A DNA stretch of 47,415 nucleotides, from positions 1-47,415 of IMG/VR virus record IMGVR_UViG_3300044568_001517; one strand, given 5' to 3'. Both the position numbers and the translations under genes were made by a program. This stretch comes from a virus. Below the pieces are notes generated by a model that had not been told where the DNA came from, searched no databases, and saw only the letters and a program-made list of their open reading frames with translations. Shown here in pieces: positions 35,494-43,180 of this stretch; position 1 is the first letter of the stretch, and each line of letters starts with the position of its first letter.

Positions 35494-36546
35494 TCAGGCT
35501 TGGGCTTGGTCGGCCTTGCGCTGGGCCTTGGCGGCCTTGGTCAGGCTGGGGCGGGAGTGGCGGTAGAACGCGGCGTCCGTGGTGGCCTCGACAGTGGCCA
35601 CGAACTCGACAGCGGATCCGAGAACCAGATTCCAGCCGAGGTCGGCGGGCAGGGAGCCGAAGGACTTGCGGCCATCGGTAAGGACGATCAGGTACTTGCG
35701 GCTGATGCCGTAGTCGCCATCGTATTCCTTCATCGAGACGATCTTGCCAGTGAGGGTCACGCGGCCAGCGAGCGGCGCGAGATCGGCGATGGTCAGGTTG
35801 GTGGTGCGCTGATCGCGGATCCGCTGGACGGCGAGCGCGGCGAACTCGCGGGACTTGTCGAGGCCAGCGAGGATCACGGCGCGCTGTTTCTCGGTGGCGC
35901 TGTAATCGCGGTGACGGAGTGACGCGGCGATGTCGGCCACGAAGCGGATGCCGCGCTGGAACACCTGTGCCACTGCGGCGGCCATTTCGTTGTCGAGGTC
36001 GGCGCCGAGGAGGAACTGTTCGCGCTCGATCGCGGCGGCCTCGTAGCGGCCATCGCGGTTCGCGGCATCGATGGCGTCAGCCAGTTCAGGATCCGTCTCG
36101 GCCAACTGGGCGAGGGCGGCATCGCGCTTCTGCTCGGTGCGGATCGCGGCGGCGCGCTCCTTGAGGCGATCGAAGCGATACTCATCGAGCGTGAGGCCGA
36201 GGCGGTTGTCCGCGCAGATGTGGCCGACAGCGATGTGCTTCGCGGTGGGCTTGTGGAGCGCGACAGCGAAGTAGCGCGCGCGGCCTGTGCCGCAGTGCTG
36301 GCACTGGGTGGGGCAGTTGCGCTGGCCGAAGTACTGCTCGTACTTGTCGCGCACGGCCTTCTCATCGGCCTGAGCGGCGGCGTAGGCCGCGCGCAGATCG
36401 GTGACGGCCAGATCGCCCATCTCGCGGGACGAAGCGGCCAACTGGTTGTAGCCAGACCAGATCGCGGCGATCTCGCCCGCATCGATGTAGTCGATGACGG
36501 AATAGTCGGTCGGATTGAACTGGGAGGGATTGTGGATCGTGGTCAT
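35494..36546 (-). CDS. Unknown early protein with Cys/His cluster
   Basis: A 350-residue protein. It has a cysteine/histidine cluster at about residues 93-130 (NCPTQCQHCGTG, then GHICADNR), likely a zinc site. Ala/Arg/Glu-rich helices follow, then a C-terminal beta domain (GRVTLTGKIVSMKEYDGDYG) that resembles an OB-like or barrel fold. ATG 36546 is chosen because it follows the shared promoter/TCACCCAC module; the longer frame translates that module. The gene has its own promoter and terminator and so appears monocistronic. Function unknown. Confidence 0.65.
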   Translation of the reverse strand: MTTIHNPSQFNPTDYSVIDYIDAGEIAAIWSGYNQLAASSREMGDLAVTDLRAAYAAAQADEKAVRDKYEQYFGQRNCPTQCQHCGTGRARYFAVALHKPTAKHIAVGHICADNRLGLTLDEYRFDRLKERAAAIRTEQKRDAALAQLAETDPELADAIDAANRDGRYEAAAIEREQFLLGADLDNEMAAAVAQVFQRGIRFVADIAASLRHRDYSATEKQRAVILAGLDKSREFAALAVQRIRDQRTTNLTIADLAPLAGRVTLTGKIVSMKEYDGDYGISRKYLIVLTDGRKSFGSLPADLGWNLVLGSAVEFVATVEATTDAAFYRHSRPSLTKAAKAQRKADQAQA

Positions 36547-36554
36547 TTTGGTGG

Positions 36555-36597
36555 GTGGGTGAGGTGGCAGTGGAACAGATCCACCAGCCCCAGTCAA
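36555..36597 (-). promoter_or_regulatory. Shared early promoter module (gene 35494-36546)
   Basis: Minus strand: TTGACT (36592-36597), 17-nt spacer, TCCACTGC (-10 position TCCACT, 36569-36574), then the box TCACCCAC (36555-36562) ending 8 nt before ATG. It has the same spacing and boxes as the modules at 37715, 38895 and 39568. Confidence 0.7.
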
Positions 36598-36673
36598 CAC
36601 CTGATCTGCGCGGATCCTAGGACGGCCTAGGAGGCCCGATCAGGGGCGGGCCTAGGGGCGGGCTAGGGCGGCC

Positions 36674-36697
36674 AACAAAAAGCCCCCTTGCGGGGGC
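36674..36697 (-). terminator. Intrinsic terminator after gene 36721-37707
   Basis: Minus strand: GCCCCC, GCAA loop, GGGGGC, then TTTTTGTT. It is a perfect 6-bp GC stem with a tetraloop, 24 nt past the stop. Like the terminator at 35437 it has a GCAA loop. Confidence 0.85.
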
Positions 36698-36720
36698 GTG
36701 GCGGGCGGCTGGCGGGCCGA

Positions 36721-37707
36721 TCAGGCTTCGGTAGGGGTGAGGCGCTCGCCGATGGCCGCGACCTCGCGGGTGGGCCACTGGTTGAAGGCTTTGCCGTACT
36801 TGCTGAAGTTGATGATGCACTTCGTTTCGAAGGTGTAGGTCATCGGATTGCTGGCGCTGGGGTTCGTGGCGCTGATGTGGATCGTGGATCCTTCCCAGAC
36901 GGCGCCGTTGCTGGTGGCGGCCACGATGGTGGAGTCGGTCATCCCAGTGTGGGCGTAGTGGCGCTCGGCCGTGCGCGTGGCGATCTTCCACGCGAAGCCG
37001 CCCACGAACTGATCAGCCTCATCGGCCGCGACCTTGTCGAGGCGCTTGGCCGCGACAGCGCGATCACGGATCGTGCGCTCGGCCAGCGGATCGCGGAACG
37101 AGGGGCAGGAGTCATCGCTGAACAGGAGGCGGTACGCGGGCATCTGGCGCTGTTGATCGCCGACCAGATCGTAGAAGTCGGAGATCGTGGTCTCGGTCTT
37201 CACGACCTCGATGGATCCGTCCGCGTTCTTGCGGCGGCGCGTGGTGCCTTCGCTGATCGCCTTGGCGGCCAGCGCAACGAGGTAGTCGAAGTCGCGCAGG
37301 TAGCGCTGGGCGATGCGCTCGGCGATCTGCTTCTCGGCGTCAGCCAGAGTCGCGCGGATCAGCGTGACGGCGGGCGTCAGCAAGCGCACCAGATCCTTCT
37401 CGGCCTTGGCCTTGCTGGCCTTGGCCTTGGCGCGATCAGCCTTCGCGGCGAGTTCGATGCGCTTCTTCGGGAGGCGCTCGGCGATCTCGATCCGCTCGGC
37501 GATCTTCCACGCGAGATCGAACAGGGCGCTGGTCTCGATGCTGGAGGAGCGGCCGCTGTCGCGGGCCGTACAGGCGGCGGTCATCGCGGCCTTCTCGGCG
37601 AGGCGCAGGTGAGGCACGGAGGCGGTGAGGATCTCCGAGGCCAGTTCGCGGAAAGCGGACGGCTTGAGGGAGATCAGGGCGGTGGCGTTGGTGGGATCGA
37701 TGATCAT
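36721..37707 (-). CDS. Unknown early protein
   Basis: A 328-residue Ala/Lys/Glu/Arg-rich protein with a long basic coiled-coil-like segment (about residues 70-105, KADRAKAKASKAKAEKD), a helical middle, and a mixed C-terminal domain rich in Ser/Thr/Asn. No enzyme motif is seen. ATG 37707 directly follows the shared promoter module, and a strong terminator follows the stop, so it is probably transcribed alone. A role in host takeover would suit an individually driven early gene, but nothing in the sequence proves it. Confidence 0.65.
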   Translation of the reverse strand: MIIDPTNATALISLKPSAFRELASEILTASVPHLRLAEKAAMTAACTARDSGRSSSIETSALFDLAWKIAERIEIAERLPKKRIELAAKADRAKAKASKAKAEKDLVRLLTPAVTLIRATLADAEKQIAERIAQRYLRDFDYLVALAAKAISEGTTRRRKNADGSIEVVKTETTISDFYDLVGDQQRQMPAYRLLFSDDSCPSFRDPLAERTIRDRAVAAKRLDKVAADEADQFVGGFAWKIATRTAERHYAHTGMTDSTIVAATSNGAVWEGSTIHISATNPSASNPMTYTFETKCIINFSKYGKAFNQWPTREVAAIGERLTPTEA

Positions 37708-37714
37708 TTTCGTG

Positions 37715-37758
37715 GTGGGTGAGGAGGGCAGTGGATCACTTGTTCGACTGGGAGTCAA
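37715..37758 (-). promoter_or_regulatory. Shared early promoter module (gene 36721-37707)
   Basis: Minus strand: TTGACT (37753-37758), 17-nt spacer, TCCACTGC (-10 position 37730-37735), box TCACCCAC (37715-37722) 7 nt before ATG. It overlaps the end of the small gene 37736-37882, whose TGA abuts the -10. Confidence 0.7.
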
Positions 37759-37882
37759 GCACCTTGCAGATGATCAGGGCGGTGATCACCTTGGCCGCGA
37801 TCTTGAGGCCAAGGCTGACCGCGCCAGCGGCCAGCGCTATGGCCCCTAGGAGGGCGAGCGGGGCGAGATCGGAGAGAGTCAT
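37736..37882 (-). CDS. 48-residue membrane miniprotein
   Basis: Sequence read directly: MTLSDLAPLALLGAIALAAG, then AVSLGLKIAAKVITALIICK and a short polar tail. One long or two short hydrophobic helices fill residues 6-42. It lies 22 nt after the upstream stop, so it would be the second gene of that transcript. Its stop codon sits within the promoter of the next gene. No Shine-Dalgarno is obvious. A small membrane effector is likely, though chance coding in GC-rich sequence cannot be excluded. Confidence 0.5.
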   Translation of the reverse strand: MTLSDLAPLALLGAIALAAGAVSLGLKIAAKVITALIICKVLDSQSNK

Positions 37883-37904
37883 AGGGCTGGGCTGGGCTGG
37901 GGGC

Positions 37905-38867
37905 TTAGACGGCCTTCTGGGCGGCGGCTTCGGCGATCCGCGCGGCGGCCTCGGCGGCGTTGCGGGCCTTGGCCGTGGCCACGATCTCGGCGATGGCTTC
38001 GATGTCCTCCACGCTCAGGCGAGTGTCGCGGATCCGCACTTCGGATCCGTCCAACTTCATCGTGGGGTAGTAGGCGTACTTGTCGCCTTCGTTGGCCTTG
38101 GCCTGAGCGGCGGCGAGACGGCCGTTGCGGATCCGCTGGGCCTCGTTGCGGGCGGCTTCGGCGGCGAGCAGATCAGGCGACAGTTCGGCGGCGCGCTTAG
38201 TGGCCCACTCGGCGCGGTGGCTGACGAGGTCGATCAGGTTGTCCAGATCGTTGATCGCGTTCTTCACGATGGTGGCGCAGTTGGTCGGCGCGAAGGAGTG
38301 GCCGTAGCCAGCGCGGCGAAACTTCGTGTTGCTGACATTGACCTGAGCGTGAGGCCACAGGGCGCGGGCTTCAGCCAGCGCGGCCAGAGGAGCCATCTCG
38401 GCGTGGATGCGCTCGGCGTAGCCTTCGCCGCGCTGGGCTTCGTAGGACGGCTGGTAGTTGATCGTGAACGACAGGATCTGCTTCGCGGCGCCGAAGGCGG
38501 CGTAGGAGTGATCCGAGTTGGTCAGCGAGCCAGAGAACGAGGAGTCCGTCTCGGAGCCGCCCTTGGCGAAGCCGTCCACGCGGGCGGCCGTCCACGCGGC
38601 GTAGAGCGAGTGCGCGGCGAGGTTGGCCTTGATGATCACCAGTTCGGTGACGCGGCTGATGAGACCAGTGTTGATGTACATCTTGGTCGCAGGATCGAAG
38701 TGGCTACCCTTCGAGATCTGGATCTCGCGCGTCACCTCGATGCCCGCAGGGGCGATGGCGGTGAGCGAAGCGATGATCTCGTTGATCGCCGTGGTCGGAG
38801 AACCACCGATGGTGATCTTCGACTTCGGGAGGAGAGCGGACTTGATGGTGATGTGGCTGAGGTTCAT
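37905..38867 (-). CDS. Unknown early protein
   Basis: A 320-residue protein with an Ile/Thr-rich N-terminus (MNLSHITIKSALLPKSK), an internal region with many Ser/Thr/Gly, and an Ala/Arg-rich helical C-terminus (EAAARIAEAAAQKAV). I recognise no family or catalytic motif. The start ATG 38867 follows the shared promoter module with a 35-nt leader. No terminator is seen after it, so the 48-residue membrane gene is probably co-transcribed. Confidence 0.65.
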   Translation of the reverse strand: MNLSHITIKSALLPKSKITIGGSPTTAINEIIASLTAIAPAGIEVTREIQISKGSHFDPATKMYINTGLISRVTELVIIKANLAAHSLYAAWTAARVDGFAKGGSETDSSFSGSLTNSDHSYAAFGAAKQILSFTINYQPSYEAQRGEGYAERIHAEMAPLAALAEARALWPHAQVNVSNTKFRRAGYGHSFAPTNCATIVKNAINDLDNLIDLVSHRAEWATKRAAELSPDLLAAEAARNEAQRIRNGRLAAAQAKANEGDKYAYYPTMKLDGSEVRIRDTRLSVEDIEAIAEIVATAKARNAAEAAARIAEAAAQKAV

Positions 38868-38894
38868 ATGCGTATTGGTATTGTTGGTTATTTG

Positions 38895-38939
38895 GTGGGT
38901 GAAGGAGTGCAGTGGATCAGAAGTTCTAGTGGGTGTCAA
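38895..38939 (-). promoter_or_regulatory. Shared early promoter module (gene 37905-38867)
   Basis: Minus strand: TTGACA (38934-38939), 17-nt spacer, TCCACTGC (-10 position 38911-38916), box TCACCCAC (38895-38902). The leader to ATG is longer here (27 nt after the box). Confidence 0.7.
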
Positions 38940-38948
38940 GCGCTTGGA

Positions 38949-39548
38949 TCAGATCAGGCCGTAGGTCTTTTCGATCGCCTGATCCACAGTGATCTCAAGG
39001 TCGTCCAGATCGGTCAGGACATTGGATCCGTCAACGAGCATAGCGGACAGCAGGGCGACCTCGGCCTCGGTCAGGAGGCGGGAGGCCCACGCGCCGCGCG
39101 GCAGGTGCGGCTGGCCTTCGGCGTTCTGCTTCAGGGTCAGACGGATGTCATCGAGGTAGCACTCCAGCAGGGCAACGGCCGAGCGGATCTGCTGGCGCGT
39201 GGCCTTGGCCGACTTCTTCGCGAAGGTCAGGGCGCGGGCGGCGTTGGTGCGATCCTTGTAGAAGATCGTCTGCTTGAATTCCTCGAAAGCGCGCGCCACA
39301 GTGCGGCTGATCAGATCGTTCGAAACACCGCCGCGATAGGATTCCTTCGGGCCGAGGATGTAGGTGACGGCGGCATCGCAGTGCGCGGTCTCAGCGGCCT
39401 TGTACGCGGCCCTGACGGCGGCGAGCGTGTTGATGCGCTTCGTGATCAGCGCAACGCGCTTGGCCGCGATGGGCTTGAGCGTGTTGAGCGCGCGGATCGC
39501 TTCGGCGACTTGGTGAACTGCATCGGTGGTGGTGATCGTGATGGCCAT
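38949..39548 (-). CDS. Unknown early protein
   Basis: A 199-residue, Ala/Leu/Arg-rich, mostly helical protein (VAEAIRALNTLKPIAAKRVA) with an acidic C-terminal segment (LTDLDDLEITVDQAIEK). No known motif. ATG 39548 follows the shared promoter module; upstream in-frame codons translate the module and are not credible. Individually driven, like the three genes downstream on this strand. Confidence 0.65.
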   Translation of the reverse strand: MAITITTTDAVHQVAEAIRALNTLKPIAAKRVALITKRINTLAAVRAAYKAAETAHCDAAVTYILGPKESYRGGVSNDLISRTVARAFEEFKQTIFYKDRTNAARALTFAKKSAKATRQQIRSAVALLECYLDDIRLTLKQNAEGQPHLPRGAWASRLLTEAEVALLSAMLVDGSNVLTDLDDLEITVDQAIEKTYGLI

Positions 39549-39567
39549 ATGTGTGGTGTGTTTTGTG

Positions 39568-39611
39568 GTGGGTGAGGGGTGCAGTGGAACAGGTGTTCTA
39601 CCCTGTGTCAA
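39568..39611 (-). promoter_or_regulatory. Shared early promoter module (gene 38949-39548)
   Basis: Minus strand: TTGACA (39606-39611), 17-nt spacer, TCCACTGC (-10 position 39583-39588), box TCACCCAC (39568-39575). Confidence 0.7.
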
Positions 39612-39637
39612 CACCTGATCTGGGAGGGCGGCTGAGG

Positions 39638-40030
39638 TCAGACGATCCAGTCGATGACCTGCCAGATCGGGCCGCCGTAGATCGGCGCCGTGGGGGCGTC
39701 TAGGTGGCCTGTCAGATCCACCCCGCTCAGGATCGGGCGGCCGTCATAGCCCCGATGATCGGAGATCCGCGTGGCCCGCTCAAAGGCCGTCCACAGTTGC
39801 GGGCCGAAGCCAGCCAGCAGGTCATCGCTGGTACCTAGGGCCAGCACCACGCGCTCGGCGTCCGCGATCAGGTAGATCGGGCCGTCCACGCGGGGGATGA
39901 CGCCTAGGTGGTGATCGGCCAGCGCGAGGGCCACGCTCAGGCCGTCCCGCGCCATCGACTGGCGCGTCATCTGGAGCGCCTCCCAGTACCCCTGATGGGC
40001 GGGGGTGGGGGTGAAGGTGGTCGCGCTCAT
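39638..40030 (-). CDS. Unknown small early protein
   Basis: A 130-residue protein with several Asp/Gly-rich turns (PRVDGPIYLIADAERVVLAL) and aromatic residues near the end (GGPIWQVIDWIV). No known family. Its ATG overlaps the upstream stop (ATGA), so it is coupled to the 62-residue gene and part of a transcript starting at 40687. Confidence 0.55.
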   Translation of the reverse strand: MSATTFTPTPAHQGYWEALQMTRQSMARDGLSVALALADHHLGVIPRVDGPIYLIADAERVVLALGTSDDLLAGFGPQLWTAFERATRISDHRGYDGRPILSGVDLTGHLDAPTAPIYGGPIWQVIDWIV

Positions 40031-40215
40031 TTGGAAATTTCCAGAGTACGAATTTCCGCTTCGATTTCTACCTGTAGATTTACCATCTCGATCTCGTAGC
40101 GCTCGCGCTGGTCAGGGGTGAGGTAGTCATCCCCAGCGGCGCCAAGGGGCGCGGCGAGGATGCCAGCCAGATCGCGGGAGCGCTGGCGCAGGGAGTGGAG
40201 GCGAGTAACGCTCAT
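40027..40215 (-). CDS. Small helical protein
   Basis: A 62-residue protein (MSVTRLHSLRQRSRDLAGIL, ending in an Glu/Ile-rich helix EIEAEIRTLEISK). The start ATG 40215 lies 4 nt after the upstream stop; longer frames upstream are Ser/Arg-rich antisense-type sequence. Coupled to the next gene. Function unknown. Confidence 0.55.
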   Translation of the reverse strand: MSVTRLHSLRQRSRDLAGILAAPLGAAGDDYLTPDQRERYEIEMVNLQVEIEAEIRTLEISK

Positions 40216-40219
40216 CGGA

Positions 40220-40687
40220 TTAGCGGAGGTTGAGGTGGTACTTGATCGCTTCCTGCTTGAGCGAGTTGCGGAGCGCTTCGAACTGCGGCTCGTAGCAGAC
40301 GCGATCAAGGTAGGACTGGACGATGTCGTTGGCCTTTTCCTGCGCGGCCTCTTCGGCCTCAAACTGCTCTTCGGTGAGCATCGAGTAGTTCCAGCCAGCG
40401 CCGCGACCTTCGGGAGTCGGAAGGTAGGCGCCAGCCTCGGTGAACTTTTCGATGCGGGCATCGCAGGTCAGGGCGAAGCCGCCGCGATCATTGATGTCCG
40501 TCCAGACCTGAATCAGGACGGAGACATCGGCGGCGTAGGGCTGGCCGAGTTCGGTCACGCCTTCGATGTTGAAGGTGAGGCCGTACTTGGAGCCGTCAGC
40601 CCAGATCTTGGACTCGCGGTTGCGCTCGGTCTTGGAGTTCGGGCAGAGGATCTCTGCCGTGTTGTTTTGCTTGGTGTTGTTGCTCAT
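40220..40687 (-). CDS. Unknown early protein
   Basis: A 155-residue acidic protein. The N-terminal half has beta character (YGLTFNIEGVTELG, DVSVLIQVWTDIN) with two Cys. The C-terminal half is helical (EEQFEAEEAAQEKANDIVQ). It starts at ATG 40687, 12 nt after the TCACCCAC box, and heads a three-gene transcript with the 62- and 130-residue genes. Family not recognised. Confidence 0.6.
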   Translation of the reverse strand: MSNNTKQNNTAEILCPNSKTERNRESKIWADGSKYGLTFNIEGVTELGQPYAADVSVLIQVWTDINDRGGFALTCDARIEKFTEAGAYLPTPEGRGAGWNYSMLTEEQFEAEEAAQEKANDIVQSYLDRVCYEPQFEALRNSLKQEAIKYHLNLR

Positions 40688-40691
40688 ATGC

Positions 40692-40735
40692 GTGGGTGAG
40701 GATTTGAACGATGCCTAGCGTGGGGCCAAATGCAA
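40692..40735 (-). promoter_or_regulatory. Variant early promoter module (gene 40220-40687)
   Basis: Minus strand: TTGCAT (40730-40735), 17 nt, ATCGTT (-10 position 40707-40712), 7 nt, box TCACCCAC (40692-40699), then ATG after 4 nt. The box and spacing are conserved while the -35 and -10 are degenerate, so this may be a weaker version. Confidence 0.45.
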
Positions 40736-40737
40736 CA

Positions 40738-40938
40738 TCATTTTTTACCCCCCATTTCATTGGGGTTTTCGTGAAAAACGCTGTTCAGGCCCAGCCCACT
40801 CCTGAGGATCTGGCGCACGGCCACTGGGTAGGAGATGCCGTAGCGCTCCGCGCGGGCGCGGATCAAAGCCTCCTCTTCGGGATGCACTCTGATCTGGCGC
40901 CAGCGCTTCGCGGGGATCTTATTTCTGCGAGTCGTCAT
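40738..40938 (-). CDS. Ribbon-helix-helix-like regulator
   Basis: A 66-residue basic protein with a short strand (WRQIRVHP) followed by two helices (EEEALIRARAERYG, ISYPVAVRQILRSGL). This is the pattern of RHH/CopG-type DNA-binding proteins, which act as dimers on operators. It overlaps the upstream gene by 20 nt and is the last gene before the variant promoter at 40692. It could control the TCACCCAC promoters, which is inference from position. Confidence 0.55.
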   Translation of the reverse strand: MTTRRNKIPAKRWRQIRVHPEEEALIRARAERYGISYPVAVRQILRSGLGLNSVFHENPNEMGGKK

Positions 40939-41239
40939 CTTCAGGCGGTAGTTGATTCATCACTACAGGGAAGTTCTCCGCGCCGATGGATCCGAGGATG
41001 TTGTACTCGATGTGATCCACGGCTTGCTCTTCGGTCAGTTCTTCGATGTCGATCAGGCGATCGATCAGCAACTGGTAGTCATAGATCGCGACAGGGAAAG
41101 ATCCGCTGGTGCGGCCGATGATCGCGGCATCGTAAGTCTCAGGAGGATCGAGGAACAATGCTTCCTCGTTGGCCTCCGCGATGAACTCACGCGCTCGGTG
41201 ATCGGGCTTCTTGGATTTTTTAGAAGGGGACATCGTCAT
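40919..41239 (-). CDS. Unknown acidic protein
   Basis: A 106-residue protein. A Lys-rich start (SPSKKSKKPDHRARE) is followed by an acidic body with many Ile/Asp/Glu and the segment AEEQAVDHIEYNIL-like (TEEQAVDHIEYNIL), ending in EDDDSQK. Start choice lies between ATG 41239 and ATG 41233; both overlap the upstream annealing-protein gene. No family recognised. It is part of the recombination operon by position. Confidence 0.55.
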   Translation of the reverse strand: MTMSPSKKSKKPDHRAREFIAEANEEALFLDPPETYDAAIIGRTSGSFPVAIYDYQLLIDRLIDIEELTEEQAVDHIEYNILGSIGAENFPVVMNQLPPEDDDSQK

Positions 41240-41987
41240 CAGGGGTTTCGACTGTGGGAGCGGAGGTGACGCCGAGCGATTGATCGAGAGCATCACGGAA
41301 GGACTGATCCTTCGCGCTGATGGCGCCCTTGAACGGCTTCGGCTGGTAGTTGTCCTGCCACCACTTCAAACTGGCCGCAGGTAACGATCCAAGTGTCTTC
41401 CCCTGCAACTTGCCGAAAGGGATGATCACGCTCTTCCAGTCGCCGCCAGAGACTGGCTGTACGCTCGGCGCGCGCGGCGCAGGTGAGGGAGCGGCCGCGA
41501 TGCGTTCGTACTGCTCGACAGGCGCGTCCAGATCAGGCGGGTTCCACTTGAACTTGGTGCCGTCCTTCGTCTTGCCTTGGTACTTGCCGCTGTCGGTGAT
41601 CACGGCCCAAGCCTCAGGCAACTCGTATAGATATCGGCCGATCCCTAGGTTCACCACGGCCCTCTTCATCGCTCCAGACGCGGCGCTCTTGAACGGATCG
41701 ATGTCATCGCCTTTGTTCAGTTCGACCTCGCAGGATCCGCAGACAGTGCGATCACCGAAGGACATCGTCACTGTGCAGACGGCGCTGGATCCGATCTGCT
41801 TAAACTCCTCCTTGTGGCTCCAGCCTTCGCCGTAGACCTCATCGAGGCGCTCCATAGCGGCGCGGTTGTCGATGTAGGCTAGGCATCGCGCCCAGACAGA
41901 TCCATCGCTCTTGGTGCCGCAGGATTGGATGCGCCACTCGATTCTGCTGGCAGGGAACGGAGCGCGTAGGTGTGTGAGGTTACTCAT
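41220..41987 (-). CDS. Rad52-family single-strand annealing protein
   Basis: A 255-residue protein. Residues about 7-123 match the Rad52/Rad22-type annealing core: IEWRIQSCG, WARCLAYIDNRAAMERLDEVYG, then NKGDDIDPFKSAASGAMKRAVVNLGIGRYLYELP. The middle is a Pro/Ala linker. The C-terminus (about 183-220, IIPFGKLQGKTLGSLPAASLKWW) resembles the small 'FGKxxGKxL' domain found on many phage recombination proteins. It anneals ssDNA for recombination-dependent replication. Its partner exonuclease is probably the RecE-like gene 43939-44739 on the other strand. Confidence 0.8.
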   Translation of the reverse strand: MSNLTHLRAPFPASRIEWRIQSCGTKSDGSVWARCLAYIDNRAAMERLDEVYGEGWSHKEEFKQIGSSAVCTVTMSFGDRTVCGSCEVELNKGDDIDPFKSAASGAMKRAVVNLGIGRYLYELPEAWAVITDSGKYQGKTKDGTKFKWNPPDLDAPVEQYERIAAAPSPAPRAPSVQPVSGGDWKSVIIPFGKLQGKTLGSLPAASLKWWQDNYQPKPFKGAISAKDQSFRDALDQSLGVTSAPTVETPDDDVPF

Positions 41988-42288
41988 TGTTGGGTGTTGG
42001 TTTTGGGGAAATTTCAGTGGTGGCGTTAAGCGCCGCGATGAAGATCGTGGTGACCTGTTCGCGGATCAGGATCAGGTGCTTGCATCTGAACTCGTCTGGG
42101 AACATCGGTTCGTATCCCTCATCGATGGCCTTCTGCATCCGAGGCATCTGGACGCATTGGAAATTTTCGCAGGAGCATTCTCCGTGGAAATTGTTAGCGG
42201 CAAGATCGATCAGGTGTACCTGACCTTTCTTGGACGATGGCATCGTGTACCGCGTGGGGTGATCGTAGACTTCGAATTTCTTTTTCAT
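41980..42288 (-). CDS. SWIM zinc-finger protein
   Basis: A 102-residue protein with the SWIM pattern C-x-C-x(28)-C-x-H: C38, C40, C69, H71 (GECSCENFQ ... RCKH). SWIM domains bind DNA or protein and often accompany recombination proteins. It overlaps the annealing-protein start by 8 nt and abuts the upstream gene, so it is in the recombination operon. An accessory to the annealing protein is a reasonable guess. Confidence 0.6.
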   Translation of the reverse strand: MKKKFEVYDHPTRYTMPSSKKGQVHLIDLAANNFHGECSCENFQCVQMPRMQKAIDEGYEPMFPDEFRCKHLILIREQVTTIFIAALNATTEISPKPTPNNE

Positions 42289-42746
42289 CAGAATGGGTTC
42301 CGAGCATCGGACAGTTTAGAGAACTCGGCGATAGGAATGTGGATCACAGGCTCGATGTCCTGATCGTCTCCGCGCGAGTTGGCCGTGCGGCCGCCGACAG
42401 TGATCTCGCGGCGGGCCAGATCCTGAGCGTTGACCCTGTAGATGAAGACCCCATCGCTCCACTTGACCAGCAGGAAGGCTGGGCGGGCCGTAGCGTACTG
42501 CGCGCGGCAAACGCTCAGGTACTTCTCCAGCGAGGTGTAGAAGGTCTTGTACTGGGCGCGGGCGAAGTTCTTGCACCTGATCTCGATCCAGCCGACCACG
42601 CGGTTGCTCGGATCCACCACGCAGTAGTCGATCTTGTAGTAGCGCGGCGTCTTCACACAGGCCACACCCCAGACGGCCTCCACGGCATCGATGCAGATCT
42701 CCTCATCCTTGAGGTGGCCATCGTTCTCGTAGGTCGGGCGGCTCAT
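42288..42746 (-). CDS. Nuclease-like protein (PD-(D/E)XK-type candidate)
   Basis: A 152-residue protein starting at ATG 42746. The core has a beta-hairpin of the nuclease type: YKIDYCVVD, then VVGWIEIRCKNF, with D and E spaced as in PD-(D/E)XK enzymes. The usual Lys after the Glu is replaced by Arg (EIR), with a Lys two residues on. It could be an inactive or variant nuclease. It overlaps the endolysin gene by 4 nt. Function is a weak structural guess. Confidence 0.5.
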   Translation of the reverse strand: MSRPTYENDGHLKDEEICIDAVEAVWGVACVKTPRYYKIDYCVVDPSNRVVGWIEIRCKNFARAQYKTFYTSLEKYLSVCRAQYATARPAFLLVKWSDGVFIYRVNAQDLARREITVGGRTANSRGDDQDIEPVIHIPIAEFSKLSDARNPF

Positions 42747-43180
42747 CGGGACAGGCGGGCGATCCCGCGCTTGGTGACAGAGGGTACGGCGGCCAGCCTG
42801 TAGCCCAAGCGGGCAAACCCAGTTACGCCCAGATTCCACGCGGCGTAAATTTCCGATCGCGTTGGCTGGCGCCGCATATTGTGGGTGAGTCTGGATTCGA
42901 CCCAGCGGAGGTACTCGGTGGCGTACTCGCGGGCGATGGCCTCATAGGAGCAGTAGGTAGACCAGTCGTAGGCCGTGGCCCCGCGTAGGCGGCGGGCGGC
43001 GCTAACCTGATCCCACGCGCGCTCGGACATCTGCCAAGCCCCACGGCTTTCGCCGTTGTCGCCGATGGCCAGATTCTGCATACGCGATTCGGAGACGGCC
43101 ACAGCGGTTACGAATTTCTGGTCTACGATACTGGCTTCGCAGATCGCGGCTGAAGCCAAGGTTAGAAGGAGAATTCGCAT
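42743..43180 (-). CDS. Secreted lysozyme / transglycosylase-like endolysin
   Basis: A 145-residue protein. A signal peptide (MRILLLTLASAAICEAS) is followed by a Glu in AVSESR (E31), then the GDNGESRGAWQMS segment (about residues 40-52) and AAWNLG (113-118). This is the order of catalytic and substrate-binding motifs in goose-type/SLT lysozymes (E, G-x-x-Q, x-x-N-x-G). It would cleave peptidoglycan glycan strands after Sec export. It is encoded among early recombination genes, 40 kb from the holin-like genes on the linear map. A cell-wall role in entry rather than lysis is an alternative. Confidence 0.7.
   Translation of the reverse strand: MRILLLTLASAAICEASIVDQKFVTAVAVSESRMQNLAIGDNGESRGAWQMSERAWDQVSAARRLRGATAYDWSTYCSYEAIAREYATEYLRWVESRLTHNMRRQPTRSEIYAAWNLGVTGFARLGYRLAAVPSVTKRGIARLSR

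Noticed and set aside
37719-39575. 618-codon plus-strand open frame over the early genes
   Set aside because: It runs antisense through three minus-strand genes and their promoter modules with low-complexity Gly/Arg/Val sequence and no motif; an artefact of GC-rich third positions.
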